From contig JANUWF010003375.1 of the NCBI GenBank assembly GCA_026120185.1, positions 4,778,736 to 4,842,735 on the forward strand: a stretch of 64,000 bases of DNA, written 5' to 3'. The notes below the pieces were generated by a model, which had not been told where the DNA came from, did not search any database, and saw only the letters and a program-made list of their open reading frames with translations. Both the position numbers and the translations under genes were made by a program. This document shows, piece after piece, positions 20,988-30,676 of this stretch (its first letter is position 1; each line of letters begins with the position of its first letter). Origin of the DNA: Voacanga thouarsii (taxonomy: Eukaryota > Streptophyta > Magnoliopsida > Gentianales > Apocynaceae).

Positions 20988-22365
20988 CGTTGGAAAGTAT
21001 GCCCTCAAAGACTATGTATTATGTGTAAATATATTGCAATAAAATGTTTATTCATTCAATTTAGTTTTTTTCTTACATTATTGCATATTTAAGGTCCAGG
21101 TACGACAAGTAATGGTCTATGTGTTGGGTCATTCTTCACAGTAAAATTGAGTTCTTAGTCATTTGATGGAATTGAGCATTTTATCAAGGTAAGACTATTA
21201 TGCCATAAATTCTGATAAGGAATGGATTACCTTGAATCAGTGAGTAGTTCACTCACATCATAGGCATAAGCATATTTCGAATACGTAAAAATGGATTGTA
21301 GTAGTGGTCTCTCTTAAAGCACTATAATTATAGAGACCAGATTATTACTGCTACAGTGTGGTTGGATACCTTTATACTTGAGTGTGAGTTGGTGGTCTGG
21401 CAAAGCTAGGGTTTTATATTTTGATGTATGTTGGGTGAGATTTCTTTTGTGATATCAATATTCTTGTATGTTGGGCGTATTACAATAATTAGTTAAGACA
21501 GACTCACGCAACAGAGTTTCTATGTTTGGCATTTTTGTCATTTTAGTAGCCATGAATAATAGGTCATTTGGTCCCTGTAGTAGCTCAAGTTACCTTGGTG
21601 TTATTTAGACATAATTTGGGCTTGATAAATAATTATTTAGAAGAGAAATAAAATTTATTCTAAGAGTCCAATTAGAATTGATTAATTAGTTTTAGATTTT
21701 AATAAGGCTCAGAAAAGATAATTAATTAATTAAGAAGTTTAGGCTGGAATAAATTAATTAATTGGGCTGATATATGTTGACATATATTAAGAGTTCAATT
21801 AGAATTAATTAATTAGTCTTGGGTATTTAATGAAGCCCAGAAAAGATAATTAATTAATTAAGAAGATTGGGCCAATCTTGCTCTGATTTATAGCACAGCA
21901 CCAAGCCCATTAGGGCTTGATGAAGCCCTAAGGTTGGTGGAAAATAAGAAGGGAAAAGAATAAAAAAACGATGTTAATTTTCTTTTTCTCTCGGGTGTGC
22001 CATCTCTTCCTCTCTTTCTATTCCACGTTCTTCTCTTCTTCCTGTCTTAAAGAGTATCTTGATTATCCAAAGAAGGATCTTTCACCAAGTCAACCCAAGA
22101 GCAAGGTAGAGTCATACTCCGGAAGACGAAGAGAGAAAGTTTGGAGACGCTTGATGCGTAGGATTAGAAGATTAGCAGGAATATTGGTCGAACCTCAAGT
22201 GTGTCATTCTCCCCTTCCAATGCAAGTTCCAGTGCAACCCACCCCTCGTTGGTTAATCTATGACCAATAAAGAAAAGTAAATACACTCTTTTAGATGTGG
22301 CTCGAAAAAATGAAAAAAAATTTCGCTACGCTTTCTTTGATGTTTTCTGTTTTGATCCCTTCTAG
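20988..22365 (+). repeat. 5' LTR of Copia A
   Basis: Starts CGTTGGAAAGTATGCCC (an altered TGTTGG) and ends just before the primer-binding site. Compared with the 3' LTR (37060-38676) it lacks several hundred bases near 21525, where GAGTTTCTATG joins TTTGGCATTTTTG, and has a smaller gap near 21142. The 5-bp flank GTAGG precedes it. Confidence 0.8.
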
Positions 22366-22381
22366 TGGTATTAGAGCCATG
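22366..22381 (+). other. Primer-binding site of A, initiator-Met type
   Basis: TGGTATTAGAGCCATG differs from the plant initiator-Met primer site TGGTATCAGAGC by one base and lies at the 5' LTR end. Confidence 0.85.
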
Positions 22382-22669
22382 GTTTTCATCTAGGACTATG
22401 TATTAGGGTTAAAAACTAGAAAATGTGGTTCCTTTACTATTAAAAATGAATCTTTTGTGATTTCATGTGATCCCTCGTACATTGGTTTCTTGAATTCGTT
22501 GTACGCCTCGTGGTTACAAGCATAGGAGCTTTTAAAGGCATGTTTTTATACCTGGTTTTGCGTTTCTTTTAACCTGTAAATTTTGAGGATTGAATAATGT
22601 TATTGCTGGAATTATTGAGAGGTAAAAAATGGCTGAAAAATAGGATTTTTGTAGAAATCGGCGAACTTC

Positions 22670-22815
22670 AGAATGGACCTGGAGCCAGGTGGGCCGATTG
22701 GACCAGGTGCGAGGTCAACTCTGCCCAGCTGGAGGTTTTGGAGTAACAGAGTAAACCTAATGCCAGGAGGGCCTAATGGACTAGGCGCCAGGTGCACTTT
22801 GCCCATAGGCAGATG
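22670..22815 (+). repeat. GC-rich two-unit module in the leader of A
   Basis: Two imperfect units about 78 bp apart: GACCTGGAGCCAGGTGGGCC...GGACCAGGTGCGAGGTC from 22676, and ACCTAATGCCAGGAGGGCC...GACTAGGCGCCAGGTGC from 22755. Each carries two near-palindromic CC-GG words about 14-16 bases apart. Unit 1 aligns without gaps over about 55 bp with sequence in the Gypsy LTR of D (51145 on; 39 of 55 by hand count). Confidence 0.7.
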
Positions 22816-23131
22816 CGCGCAATTTTGTCCAAGAAAAGGGAGAGCACTACTAAAGTTTTGTACCTCAATTTTTCCTTGATGTAATCATGTTTTGAAACTA
22901 TTGTATGAGGTTAATTTTCTGCAATATTTTTATTCATCTATGGATGAATAATTTGCATGAAAATGAATAGTACAGGATGGAACTACCTTAGGGTTAAACA
23001 ATATCATTAATTTTTAATTCCTAATGTTTAATCCATTATTTGGTCACTTAGGAATAAATAAATAGTTTAAGCATGAAAAAGTTTACTTTTGTTACCATGC
23101 TTATTTTATTTTTGTGATCAAATGCGCAAGT

Positions 23132-23157
23132 TCTCGTGAGACCAAAGTCTCACTAGA
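23132..23157 (+). other. Leader hairpin type 1 of A (GACCAAAGTC tip)
   Basis: GTGAGAC, CAAA, GTCTCAC: a perfect 7-bp stem with a four-base loop, extended by three more pairs after one mismatch. The tip is the same as in B's two copies while the lower stem differs. Confidence 0.65.
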
Positions 23158-23218
23158 TAGAATGGTTTTTGATAAAACATTTTAATCTAAGAAACTTTAA
23201 AAATATAAGAGTTCGTGG

Positions 23219-23260
23219 TTTATTCTCTTAGAGGATCTAATCCTTGACATAGAGAATAAT
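23219..23260 (+). other. Leader motif type 2 of A, copy 1
   Basis: An outer stem pairs 23220-23227 (TTATTCTC) with 23252-23259 (GAGAATAA), enclosing AGAGGATCTAATCCTTGACATA, whose AGGAT and ATCCT can form an inner stem. Confidence 0.65.
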
Positions 23261-23330
23261 GGTGAACTTAAGGTTATTTAATAAAGTTTTATTCAGTTAT
23301 TAACTTAGAATAGTAAAATAAATTCACTGT

Positions 23331-23370
23331 TTATTCTCTCAAAGGATTTAATCATTGACATAAAGAATAA
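23331..23370 (+). other. Leader motif type 2 of A, copy 2
   Basis: The outer stem pairs TTATTCT (23331-23337) with AGAATAA (23364-23370) around AAAGGATTTAATCATTGACATA. One G-to-A change opens the closing pair and one substitution weakens the inner stem. Confidence 0.6.
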
Positions 23371-23936
23371 TATTGAATTTTAGTTTTTTACTAAAGTTAA
23401 GGAAACCATAAGATTATTGAAAACATTTTTAGGCCTAAAACTCTATTTTCAATAGAAGATTAAGTGGGAGAAGGATTCCAACGACCCCATGGCTTCCATC
23501 ACAACTCTCTTTAGAGATAGTGGATTTTCTTGTCTCATTATGAGCATGACCCCCTATAGGATGGATTTCTACAAGTATATAGAACTAATGGAAGAGTAAA
23601 ATTAAAAGCCTAGGGTATTTTCTAGGATCAACTAACCTACGTTAGAGGTTTTTAGTTCTAGATTGCCTATAGGTGGTGTGAATCAGTGGCCATCCTATCG
23701 GTAGAACTTTTCTAGATCATTATCTATTTATGAAGTTTTGATTCATGATGGTTATACACTTAGCTTAGAATGTTATTAATCTTTCCTACGAAGCTCTATT
23801 AGTTTTTCTATGAGCAAAACTATTTATATTATTGATAATAGTTTTAAGAGTTATCTATTATCAAAGAAATAATATAAAGAATGTGTATTTTTATTTCTTG
23901 CAAACTAAATGAATGTTTTTTTGAAATATTTCATAA

Positions 23937-24740
23937 ATGTCCGGTTTCAGTCCATTGTCAATCATTCGCAAGGAGAATAAGTTGACAGGCCCAAATTATG
24001 TGGACTGGAAGGGGAACCTGAATATAGTACTTTCTGCTAAGGAGTACAAGTATGTTCTTATGGATCGCTATCCTGAGATTAGGGAAGAATCCACTGATCA
24101 GGAGTGAGAGGCTGAGAAGGCATGGAAGAAAGTCAATGAGAGGGCTAAATGCTATATGTTGGCTTCCGCGTCTAGTGTGCTCCAATCTAAGCATGATCAC
24201 ATGGCCACTGCGAACGATATAGATTTGTCATTGCGTACTATGTTTGCTGACAAAAGATAGCCCGCAAAGCAGGAAGCTCTTAGGGAAATCAGAAATACTA
24301 GGATGGCTGAAGGGGCATTAGTTCAAGAGCATCTGCTCAAGATGATTGCCTACTTCGAGGAGGCCAAGGTCTTAGGCTCAATGATAGATCTTGAGAGCTA
24401 AATTGACATGGTTCTTGAAACTCTGCCTAATTTATATTCTTAATTCAAGTTGAACTACAATATGAATAAGTTAGATATGAATCTCATGGAGCTTATGAAA
24501 GAGCTCTAGGTGGCAGAGAAGATCATGAAGCCCGTGTCAAAGATTTTGGTCTCTCGTTTTGCTTCTTCTTCTAGAATTAAAGCAAAGCCTAAGAAATTTA
24601 AGAAGAGAAAGGTCTAGAACAACGTAGGAGCCCAGCCCAAAGCATCTGGTCAGGCCAAGCCCAATGGGAAGACCAAAGGTAAAAGCTTTAAGTGTTGCAA
24701 GAAGGGGCATTGAAAGAAAGATAGATCGGACTTCTTAGTT
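23937..24740 (+). pseudogene. gag: Copia A gag, seven in-frame stops, no frameshift to the zinc knuckle
   Basis: From ATG 23937 one frame runs through the whole gag and aligns with the gag of B (KLTGPNYVDWKGNLNIVLSA; HMATANDIDLSLRTMFADKR; MAEGALVQEHLLKMIAYFEE). The family is the UBN2-type Copia gag, the nucleocapsid precursor that packages the element's RNA. A basic linker is followed by a zinc knuckle KCCKKGH near 24690-24715. Stops lie at 24105, 24258, 24399, 24441, 24507, 24615 and 24711. Against B, five are explained by one C-to-T or G-to-A change (CGA to TGA, TGG to TAG or TGA, CAA to TAA, CAG to TAG), and the one at 24441 by two such changes. The frame itself is intact for more than 770 bp, so decay came from transitions rather than indels. 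Confidence 0.9.
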
Positions 24741-27115
24741 CAGCCTACTTTAGGTATTACTCTATATCTAGAGTTTATATTGATGGTTGGATTAACATCT
24801 TCCTGGATAGTTAATTCCAGAACCACTAAACATGTTTGTAACACTTTGCAAGGGTTCAGAAGGACAAGGAGACTCAGCAAGGGTGAGCATGGACTTCAAG
24901 TAGGCAATAGAGAAAGAATGTGGGCTAAAGTAGTGGGAGATCTTGAGCTTATTTTTTATTATAATAGGAAATTAATTTTAAAAGATATTTTATATATTTC
25001 TTATTTTAAACAGAATTTGATTTCAATTTCCAAATTGATGAATCAATGATATTTTGTTTCTTTCCATTATGGTGTTTCCATCAGTATAGAGAGTAATTTA
25101 ATTTGTATAGGGAACATGTATAGAAATCTTTTTTATATACATCATATTAGAAATCAAGTAAACAATATTCAAACTGAACCTGATAATAAAAAGAGAAAGG
25201 CTATCTCAAATGACTCGTATTTGTAGCATCTAAGATAAGGACATATAAATCCCAATCAGATGCTTAGCTATGATGGGCCCTTAGGTTTATTGAGATTGGA
25301 AGAATGGCCTTAGTATGAATCATACCTTAAAGGTAAAATGACCAAAAGGCCCTTTACCAAAAAGGTAAATAGAGCCATGGAAATACTAGTACTAGTTTAT
25401 ACAGATATTTGTGGTCCGATGACTACACCAGCTAGGGGAGGGTACGAGTACTTTATCACTTTCACAGATGATCACACTTGTTTTGATTATATTTATCAGA
25501 TGAGGTGCAAGTCTGACTCTTTTAATAAATTTAAAGAGTTTAAGGCTGAAGTGGAGTGTCAAATAGGTAAATTAATTAAAACTTTGAGATCAGATTGTGC
25601 TAGAGAGTACCTCTTCGATGAGTTTAAGGATTACTTGATATATCACAATATAGTATCTTAGTTCACTACATTTGGGACTTCCTAGTAGAATGGAGTAGTT
25701 GAGAGAAGAAATAGAACTTTGATGGAAATGGTTAGAAGCATGATGAGTCACATGTTTCTTCCTATTTCTTTTTTGTGGTATGCCTTAGAAACAGTTGCAT
25801 ATATTTTTAATTTAGTGCCTTCCAAATCAGTACCTAGAATATCCTATGAGATGTGGATTGGACAAGAGCCCAGTTTGAACTATCTCAAGATATGGGATTG
25901 TCCAACTTATGTGCTGATAAAAGGAAGTAAGCTAGAACCAAGATTAGAGTTATGCTATTTCGTTGGGTATCAAAAAGTGACACGAGGTAGATATTTCTAT
26001 GATCCTCAAGAGCATAAAGTTCTTATTAGTACTAATGCTAGATACTTAGAGGATGAACAAGTTACTTCCACTACAGGTTCAAGTAGAAGAGAAGTTGGTC
26101 ACTGATTCAACTTCAGGTACTTTTAACCGATCGATAAACCAAGAGAAACACTACCGGATGTTCCTATATAAACTGAGTCCCATCGTAGTGGAAAGATCAC
26201 AAGTGTTCTAGAAAGGTGGACTGAAAAGATCTATGATCTAGTCTCCGATCATCAGGAGCAAGATTATACTAGATATGAGGTGGCTATTGTTGATGCTAAC
26301 GTAGATAAATGGCAGCTTACCATGAATGCCGAGATTGAGTCCATGTACCTCAATCAGGTCTGGGATCTTGTCACTGCACTTGATAGGATAAAATCTATTA
26401 GGTGTAAATGGGTATATAAGAGGAAGAGAGGTGCAGATGGAAAGGTTGAAACCTATAAAGCAAGATTGGTTGCTAAAGGTTATACTCAGAAAGAAGGGAT
26501 CGATTATGAGGAAACTTATTCACTAGTAGCCATGCTTAAGTCTTTCCAAATTCTCTTAGACATCGCATATCATTATGACTATGAGATATGGAAAATGGAT
26601 GTCAAGACAGCCTTCTTAAATGGCTATCTTAGTGAAGATATCTGTATGTCCCAACCAGAAGTTTTGTTGCTAAAGGTTAAGAACAAATGGTTTGTAAACT
26701 TAAGAAGTCCATCTATGGACTTAAGCAAGCATCACGACCATGGAATATACGTTTTGATGAAATTACGAAAGCTTTTGGTTTCATTCAAAACGTGGATGAA
26801 CCATATGTGTGTAGGAAATCAGAAAGCGGCAAAGTGATTTTCTTGGCATTTTATGTAGATGACATTCTACTCATTGAAAATAATGTAGGGACATTATCAT
26901 CCGTTAAGGTTTGACTATCTAGTCAGTTAGCATGAAAGACATGGGAGAAGCTAGCTACATTCTAGGTATTAAGCTTCTTAGAGATAAGAAGCAGAGAATG
27001 TTTGGCTTATCCCAATTTGTTTATATTGATAAGATATCAGTCAAGTACAACATGGATTAATGTAAATGGGCTATTAAACCCTTTAGAAAAGGATTATTCT
27101 TATTTTCCAAGGAGT
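24741..27115 (+). pseudogene. pol: Copia A pol: protease, integrase, reverse transcriptase (5' part)
   Basis: Domains follow the Copia order. The protease active site is WIVNSRTTKH at 24806-24835, where B has WIVDSGAIDH, so the catalytic Asp-Ser-Gly is destroyed. The integrase has an HLR-GH zinc segment near 25228-25250, the catalytic YTDICGP near 25398 and TFTDDH near 25460, and NGVVERRNRT near 25690. The reverse transcriptase begins near 26280 (KWQLTMNAEIESMYLNQVWD), includes [20 protein letters not shown] and MDVKTAFLNG, shifts frame near 26650, and continues with YGLKQASRPWNIRF and AFYVDDILLI (YVDD intact) to about 26914, then another shift. Element B interrupts it at 27115. Stops are scattered throughout. 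It would have encoded DNA synthesis and integration; it cannot now. Confidence 0.88.
27111..27115. repeat. Target-site duplication of B, left (GGAGT)
   Basis: Precedes the LTR start TGTTGG; the right copy at 36331-36335 is GTAGT, one mismatch. Removing B with one copy restores A's codon run ending Lys-Glu-Cys-Pro. Confidence 0.75.
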
Positions 27116-28910
27116 TGTTGGATTGTATGCCCTCTTAGACTAGGTTTCTGATGTAAAATCGAATATTTTAATAAAAGAATTTATTTTCAGAAATTGTTTG
27201 TGAATTTACTATTTTTTTGTGCACGATTTTCATTTAGAACAGACCCATTGTGTTTAAATAAGTGGTCCATGTGAATGGTAGTCTTTCAAAGTAAGGTATG
27301 GATCATGGGTTATTTAACACATAAACATTTGTTCTTAACCTATTGATGAGACTGGGAATCTCATCATGTTTAGGTTATTATGTTATGAATTCCAAACGGG
27401 GAATGGCTTACCTTTAGCCAGTGGGTAGTCCACTCATTTCACGACATAAGCGTATTTCGAATACGTAGAACAGGACCTGTAGTAGTGGTTTCTCAAAGTA
27501 CTATATGGTAGAAACCTAGACTACTACCGCTACAGCGTGGACTAGTACTCTACGACTTGAGTGTGAGTTGGTGGTCTGGCGAAGCTAGAAGCATATACTT
27601 TGATTTGCTGTAGTTGAGGTTCTATCGTAGGGCCAATATACTTGCATGTTGGGTATGTGTGACTAGTTAGTTAAGACAGACTTATACAAGACAGTTTCTG
27701 CACTATATCGCCCATTGTGGTTGTCCGAATGGTTTAAATTATCCAGGGCCCTGGGAAACATGACTTGGATGTTTGCTTTAGGGTAGCTCCTTTGGAAAGC
27801 GGAAACACTCCAGGAAGTCGTGGATCATTGGACTAGAAGCCTAAGGATGGTAGATGTCATTTAGAGGGGTGCTAGTACACTTCTTCCTATCCAAATGTAC
27901 GGCGATGTGTAGAGGGGTATTTTAGTCATTTCACCTGTAGGTCGGAGACTTTGCGAACGCAGCATTATCCTTGGGGTCAATATTTCCTTATGGTGATATT
28001 AGAAAATATTTAAAATGCAAAATACAGCTATTTTTATGGCAAGGGTATTTTGGTTATTTTAGTAGCCAAGGCAGTGTGTCTTTTGGTCCCCAGTATAGAC
28101 CGTGAGTCCTAATTAAATATGGGCTAAAGAATTGATCTTAAACTAAATGGAATTTATTTTATTTAAGTAGTCTGATTTAATTATTGGGCTAGAATAAAAT
28201 AAAGGTCCATAGAGAGAGAGAATTAATGAGATTAGTTTGGTGGGTTAATTAATTATTCAGGGCTTTGGCCCAGTTTGAATAATTAAAGATTAACCTGGGA
28301 CTAAACTAATATAGGCTTAATTAATTGGACTAGTTATTTTGGGCTGAAAAATTAATTATTTATTAATTGGGCCAATTATTTGGTTTTAGTTAGAATAATT
28401 AATTAAGCCCAAAAGGTTAAACTAAGAGTCCAATGGCCCAATCCAGTTTAACCTAGGGTTTTATTTAGGTTAAACAGGAGAAAAAAAAAACTACGAGGTT
28501 TTTTTTCGAGTGCTTCCTCTCTGTGGAAAAATACCAGACGTTTTTCCCTCTCCCTCTCCAAAAAATATTCTTTAGCCCCTAAGTTGTTCACCAAACGAGA
28601 TTAGGCAGGCCATATATTGGAAGATCGAAAGCTAGGCATTCATCTACATGCAAAGACGAAGTAGAAGGCTTGCAAGGATTGCACCAGAGGCTTCTATGAG
28701 CGTGCCTACCCCAGTTCCGTATATTCCAGTTCAGCCGAGTGTGAGATCAACAAGAAGTGGTAAAAGAAAATATTTTTTTCCCCTTTTTTCTTCTTCATGC
28801 AGGTGTGCTGCGTTCTTGTTGTTTACGTGGCTGGTAAACCTTCATGCAGGTCTTCTTCATGCAGATCATCCCCCTTTTTCTTCTATGTTTGGCTTGCAAT
28901 TTTATCTTCA
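27116..28910 (+). repeat. 5' LTR of Copia B
   Basis: TGTTGGATTGTATGCCC to CAATTTTATCTTCA, 1,795 bp. It is about 40 bp longer than the 3' LTR because of a short CTTCATGCAG repeat at 28840-28865. A small ORF starting MQRRSRRLARIAPEA (28648) recurs in the 3' LTR; it has no domain. Confidence 0.92.
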
Positions 28911-28912
28911 AT

Positions 28913-28925
28913 TGGTATCAGAGCA
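28913..28925 (+). other. Primer-binding site of B, initiator-Met type
   Basis: TGGTATCAGAGCA, an exact match to the usual plant initiator-Met site, two bases after the 5' LTR. Confidence 0.93.
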
Positions 28926-29243
28926 TGAAGATATTTGCACATATAGGAAGCCTGTATGCTAGTTAATAAAATCGGACAATTATGTGCGATTAACTGTGAT
29001 CCTTCGCTGGTTTTTTGGTATGGATAGATGGCTTGTTAAACCTCTCGGATGGAGGTATAGGTGAGATGTAATTCACTGTTTTTCCGAGAATAAATCGTGT
29101 AAACCCAATTTTAAAGGGTATAGGCGGTTGTTGGTTTTATTGATTTTGGTTGAAATCAGAGGGCAAAAACAAGCAAATCCATCGCAGAAAAAAAAAACAA
29201 GAAGAAAATGCTGAAAAAGAAATCGTCTGGAATTTTTGAAGCA

Positions 29244-29520
29244 GACGGCACTGTTAATCGGCTTGGCTCGCCGAGCCGAGCCGCCAGCAGCCTCTGTGCC
29301 TGGAACAAGGAGGGCGGCTCGGCTTTGTGGCTTACCGGCTCGGCTACTCTCGGGTGAAATTGAATTGCGAAATCCGGAAGTCTTCTCGCGGGTCAGCACG
29401 CGGGTCAGCACCGGGGCAGGTCGCGGGCTTGGATGGTCCATGATGCGGTTGTTCCGGTGAGGCGGGTGTTGTAGACCGATGACCAGAATTGTTTTGTTCC
29501 TGTGCGGCGGGTGCAGTGAA
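29244..29520 (+). other. GC-rich island in the leader of B
   Basis: Repeated words GGCTCGCCGAGCCGAGCCGCC, GGCGGCTCGGC, CCGGCTCGGC, then CGCGGGTCAGCACGCGGGTCAGCACC. CpG is abundant here and rare in the flanks. Long ORFs on both strands are a by-product of the composition. Confidence 0.75.
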
Positions 29521-29802
29521 CCAATGGAAAATTTTTTTCCCCTTGTAATTTTCTTGCATTTTCTTTTTTGTTTTGGAGTCCATACCAGGCGAAGTTAATA
29601 TTTTTTCAATAGTTAATATTCATGGAATATATTTGCATGAAAAATATTAGTAAGGGATTTTAGGATTAAACAAGATCATTAATTAATTAATTAATGTATT
29701 TAATTCTATTATTTGGGCACTTAGGTTTAAAAAAATAGAAAAGCATGAAAACGTTTATTGTTTTCTAGCATGCTATTTTTTTTATGTACCTATGTGTGCT
29801 TT

Positions 29803-29828
29803 TTCTCAAAGACCAAAGTCTTTGGGAA
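29803..29828 (+). other. Leader hairpin type 1 of B, copy 1
   Basis: TTCTCAAAGAC, CAAA, GTCTTTGGGAA: an 11-bp stem with one G-U pair and the constant GACCAAAGTC tip. Confidence 0.68.
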
Positions 29829-29907
29829 CTTTTTGTTTTGGCAAGAAAAAATATTTTTCTTCAAAAACTAAATGGTTATTTTAATTGGTACAAAAATTAA
29901 TCCTTAA

Positions 29908-29947
29908 ATATTTTCTCAAAGGATTTAATCCTTGACATAGAAAATAT
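29908..29947 (+). other. Leader motif type 2 of B, copy 1
   Basis: The outer 8-bp stem pairs 29908-29915 (ATATTTTC) with 29940-29947 (GAAAATAT). The core AAAGGATTTAATCCTTGACATA has an inner AAGGA/TCCTT stem. Confidence 0.68.
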
Positions 29948-30030
29948 ATTGGATTTAGATATTTTTGTAAATTAAAATGGAGAGCCATTTTGTTTTGTTT
30001 TGCACTAGAAAAATGATTTTGTCAAATAAG

Positions 30031-30050
30031 CTTGAGACCAAAGTCTCTAG
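30031..30050 (+). other. Leader hairpin type 1 of B, copy 2
   Basis: CTTGAGAC, CAAA, GTCTCTAG: five pairs, one T-T mismatch, two pairs, with the constant tip. Confidence 0.6.
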
Positions 30051-30115
30051 AAAGTTTTAATTGGAAAATTTTTGAAATCATTAAGTTTTAACTTAAATAA
30101 AATTAGTCCATGGAG

Positions 30116-30155
30116 GAAATCTCTCAAAGGATATAAGCCTTGACATAGAGATTTT
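30116..30155 (+). other. Leader motif type 2 of B, copy 2
   Basis: The outer stem pairs 30117-30123 (AAATCTC) with 30148-30154 (GAGATTT), plus a G-U pair. The core is AAAGGATATAAGCCTTGACATA with an AAGG/CCTT inner stem. Confidence 0.68.
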
Positions 30156-30246
30156 ATTGGACTTAGATATTTTATTTTTGAGTTAAGAAAAACTTAATGG
30201 AAATTTCAAAAGGATATTTTTCAGAGAAAACTTTATTTTAAAAGAC

Positions 30247-30260
30247 TAAGTGGGAGAGGA
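30247..30260 (+). other. Purine tract like the PPT, upstream of gag in B
   Basis: TAAGTGGGAGAGGA shares AAGTGGGAGA with the true polypurine tract at 34564-34573. Element A has TAAGTGGGAGAAGGA at the matching leader position, 23461. The role is unknown. Confidence 0.5.
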
Positions 30261-30550
30261 GTTCCAACGGCCCGACGGCTTCTATCACGATCCTCAGTAG
30301 AGATCGTGGATCCCCTCGTGTCACACTGGGAGTGAACCCGTATAGGATGGGGATACCACTAGGATCTAGATCTAATGGAATGATGTAATTAATAACCCGG
30401 GGCACGTACTATGATCGGCCAGCCCACGTTGGAGGTTATAGTACGAGGTATGTCCATAGGAAATGAGAGGAAACGGCCATCCCATGATGGAGTTATTCTC
30501 TAGACCATTACCTAGAAGGGAAATTAATTTGTGGTGGTTAACACACTTAG

Positions 30551-30598
30551 CTTAGGAAACTGTTAATCTTCCCAAGAAGCTATGTCAGTTTTCCTAAG
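30551..30598 (+). other. Stem-loop shortly before gag of B
   Basis: CTTAGGAAACTG (30551-30562) is complementary to CAGTTTTCCTAAG (30586-30598) with one bulged base. The 23-base loop itself contains CTTCCCAAGAAG. It ends about 80 bases before the gag ATG. Confidence 0.6.
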
Positions 30599-30676
30599 AG
30601 CCAAATTATTTTCCGTGCACAAATTTTATTTTGTTTTCACAAACTAAATTCTTTCTTTTATTTTCGATTTTCAGAA

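Larger units (their letters stand above)
22382..23936 (+). other. Non-coding leader of Copia A
   Basis: About 1.55 kb between primer site and gag. It holds a GC-rich two-unit module (22670-22815), a GACCAAAGTC hairpin (23132-23157), two stem-core-stem motifs (23219-23260 and 23331-23370), and a purine tract TAAGTGGGAGAAGGA at 23461. The same order occurs in B's leader. The short ORFs over the GC module on both strands arise from its internal repeat and are not genes. Confidence 0.75.
28926..30676 (+). other. Structured non-coding leader of Copia B
   Basis: A 1.75-kb stretch between primer site and gag. In order: a GC-rich island (29244-29520), hairpin type 1 (29803-29828), motif type 2 (29908-29947), hairpin type 1 (30031-30050), motif type 2 (30116-30155), a purine tract TAAGTGGGAGAGGA at 30247, a conserved block to about 30500, and a 12-13 bp stem at 30551-30598. 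I see no ORF with a recognisable domain; those at 29073-29583 follow the GC island on both strands. Confidence 0.8.

Noticed and set aside
22366..22381. Initiator-Met-like sequence as a tRNA gene
   Set aside because: Only the primer-binding complement of the tRNA 3' end is present, at LTR edges. There is no cloverleaf.
22612..22879. Sense and antisense ORFs with an internally repeated GPPG-like peptide
   Set aside because: The peptide repeat is just the translation of the two-unit DNA module.
28648..28962. ORF MQRRSRRLARIAPEA in the LTR of B, repeated at 36110
   Set aside because: It is present twice because the LTR is present twice. There is no domain and the C-terminus differs, so it is not called a gene.
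29073..29583. ORFs on both strands rich in Arg, Ala and Pro
   Set aside because: They follow the GC-rich island, where stop codons are rare. Neither strand shows a domain.
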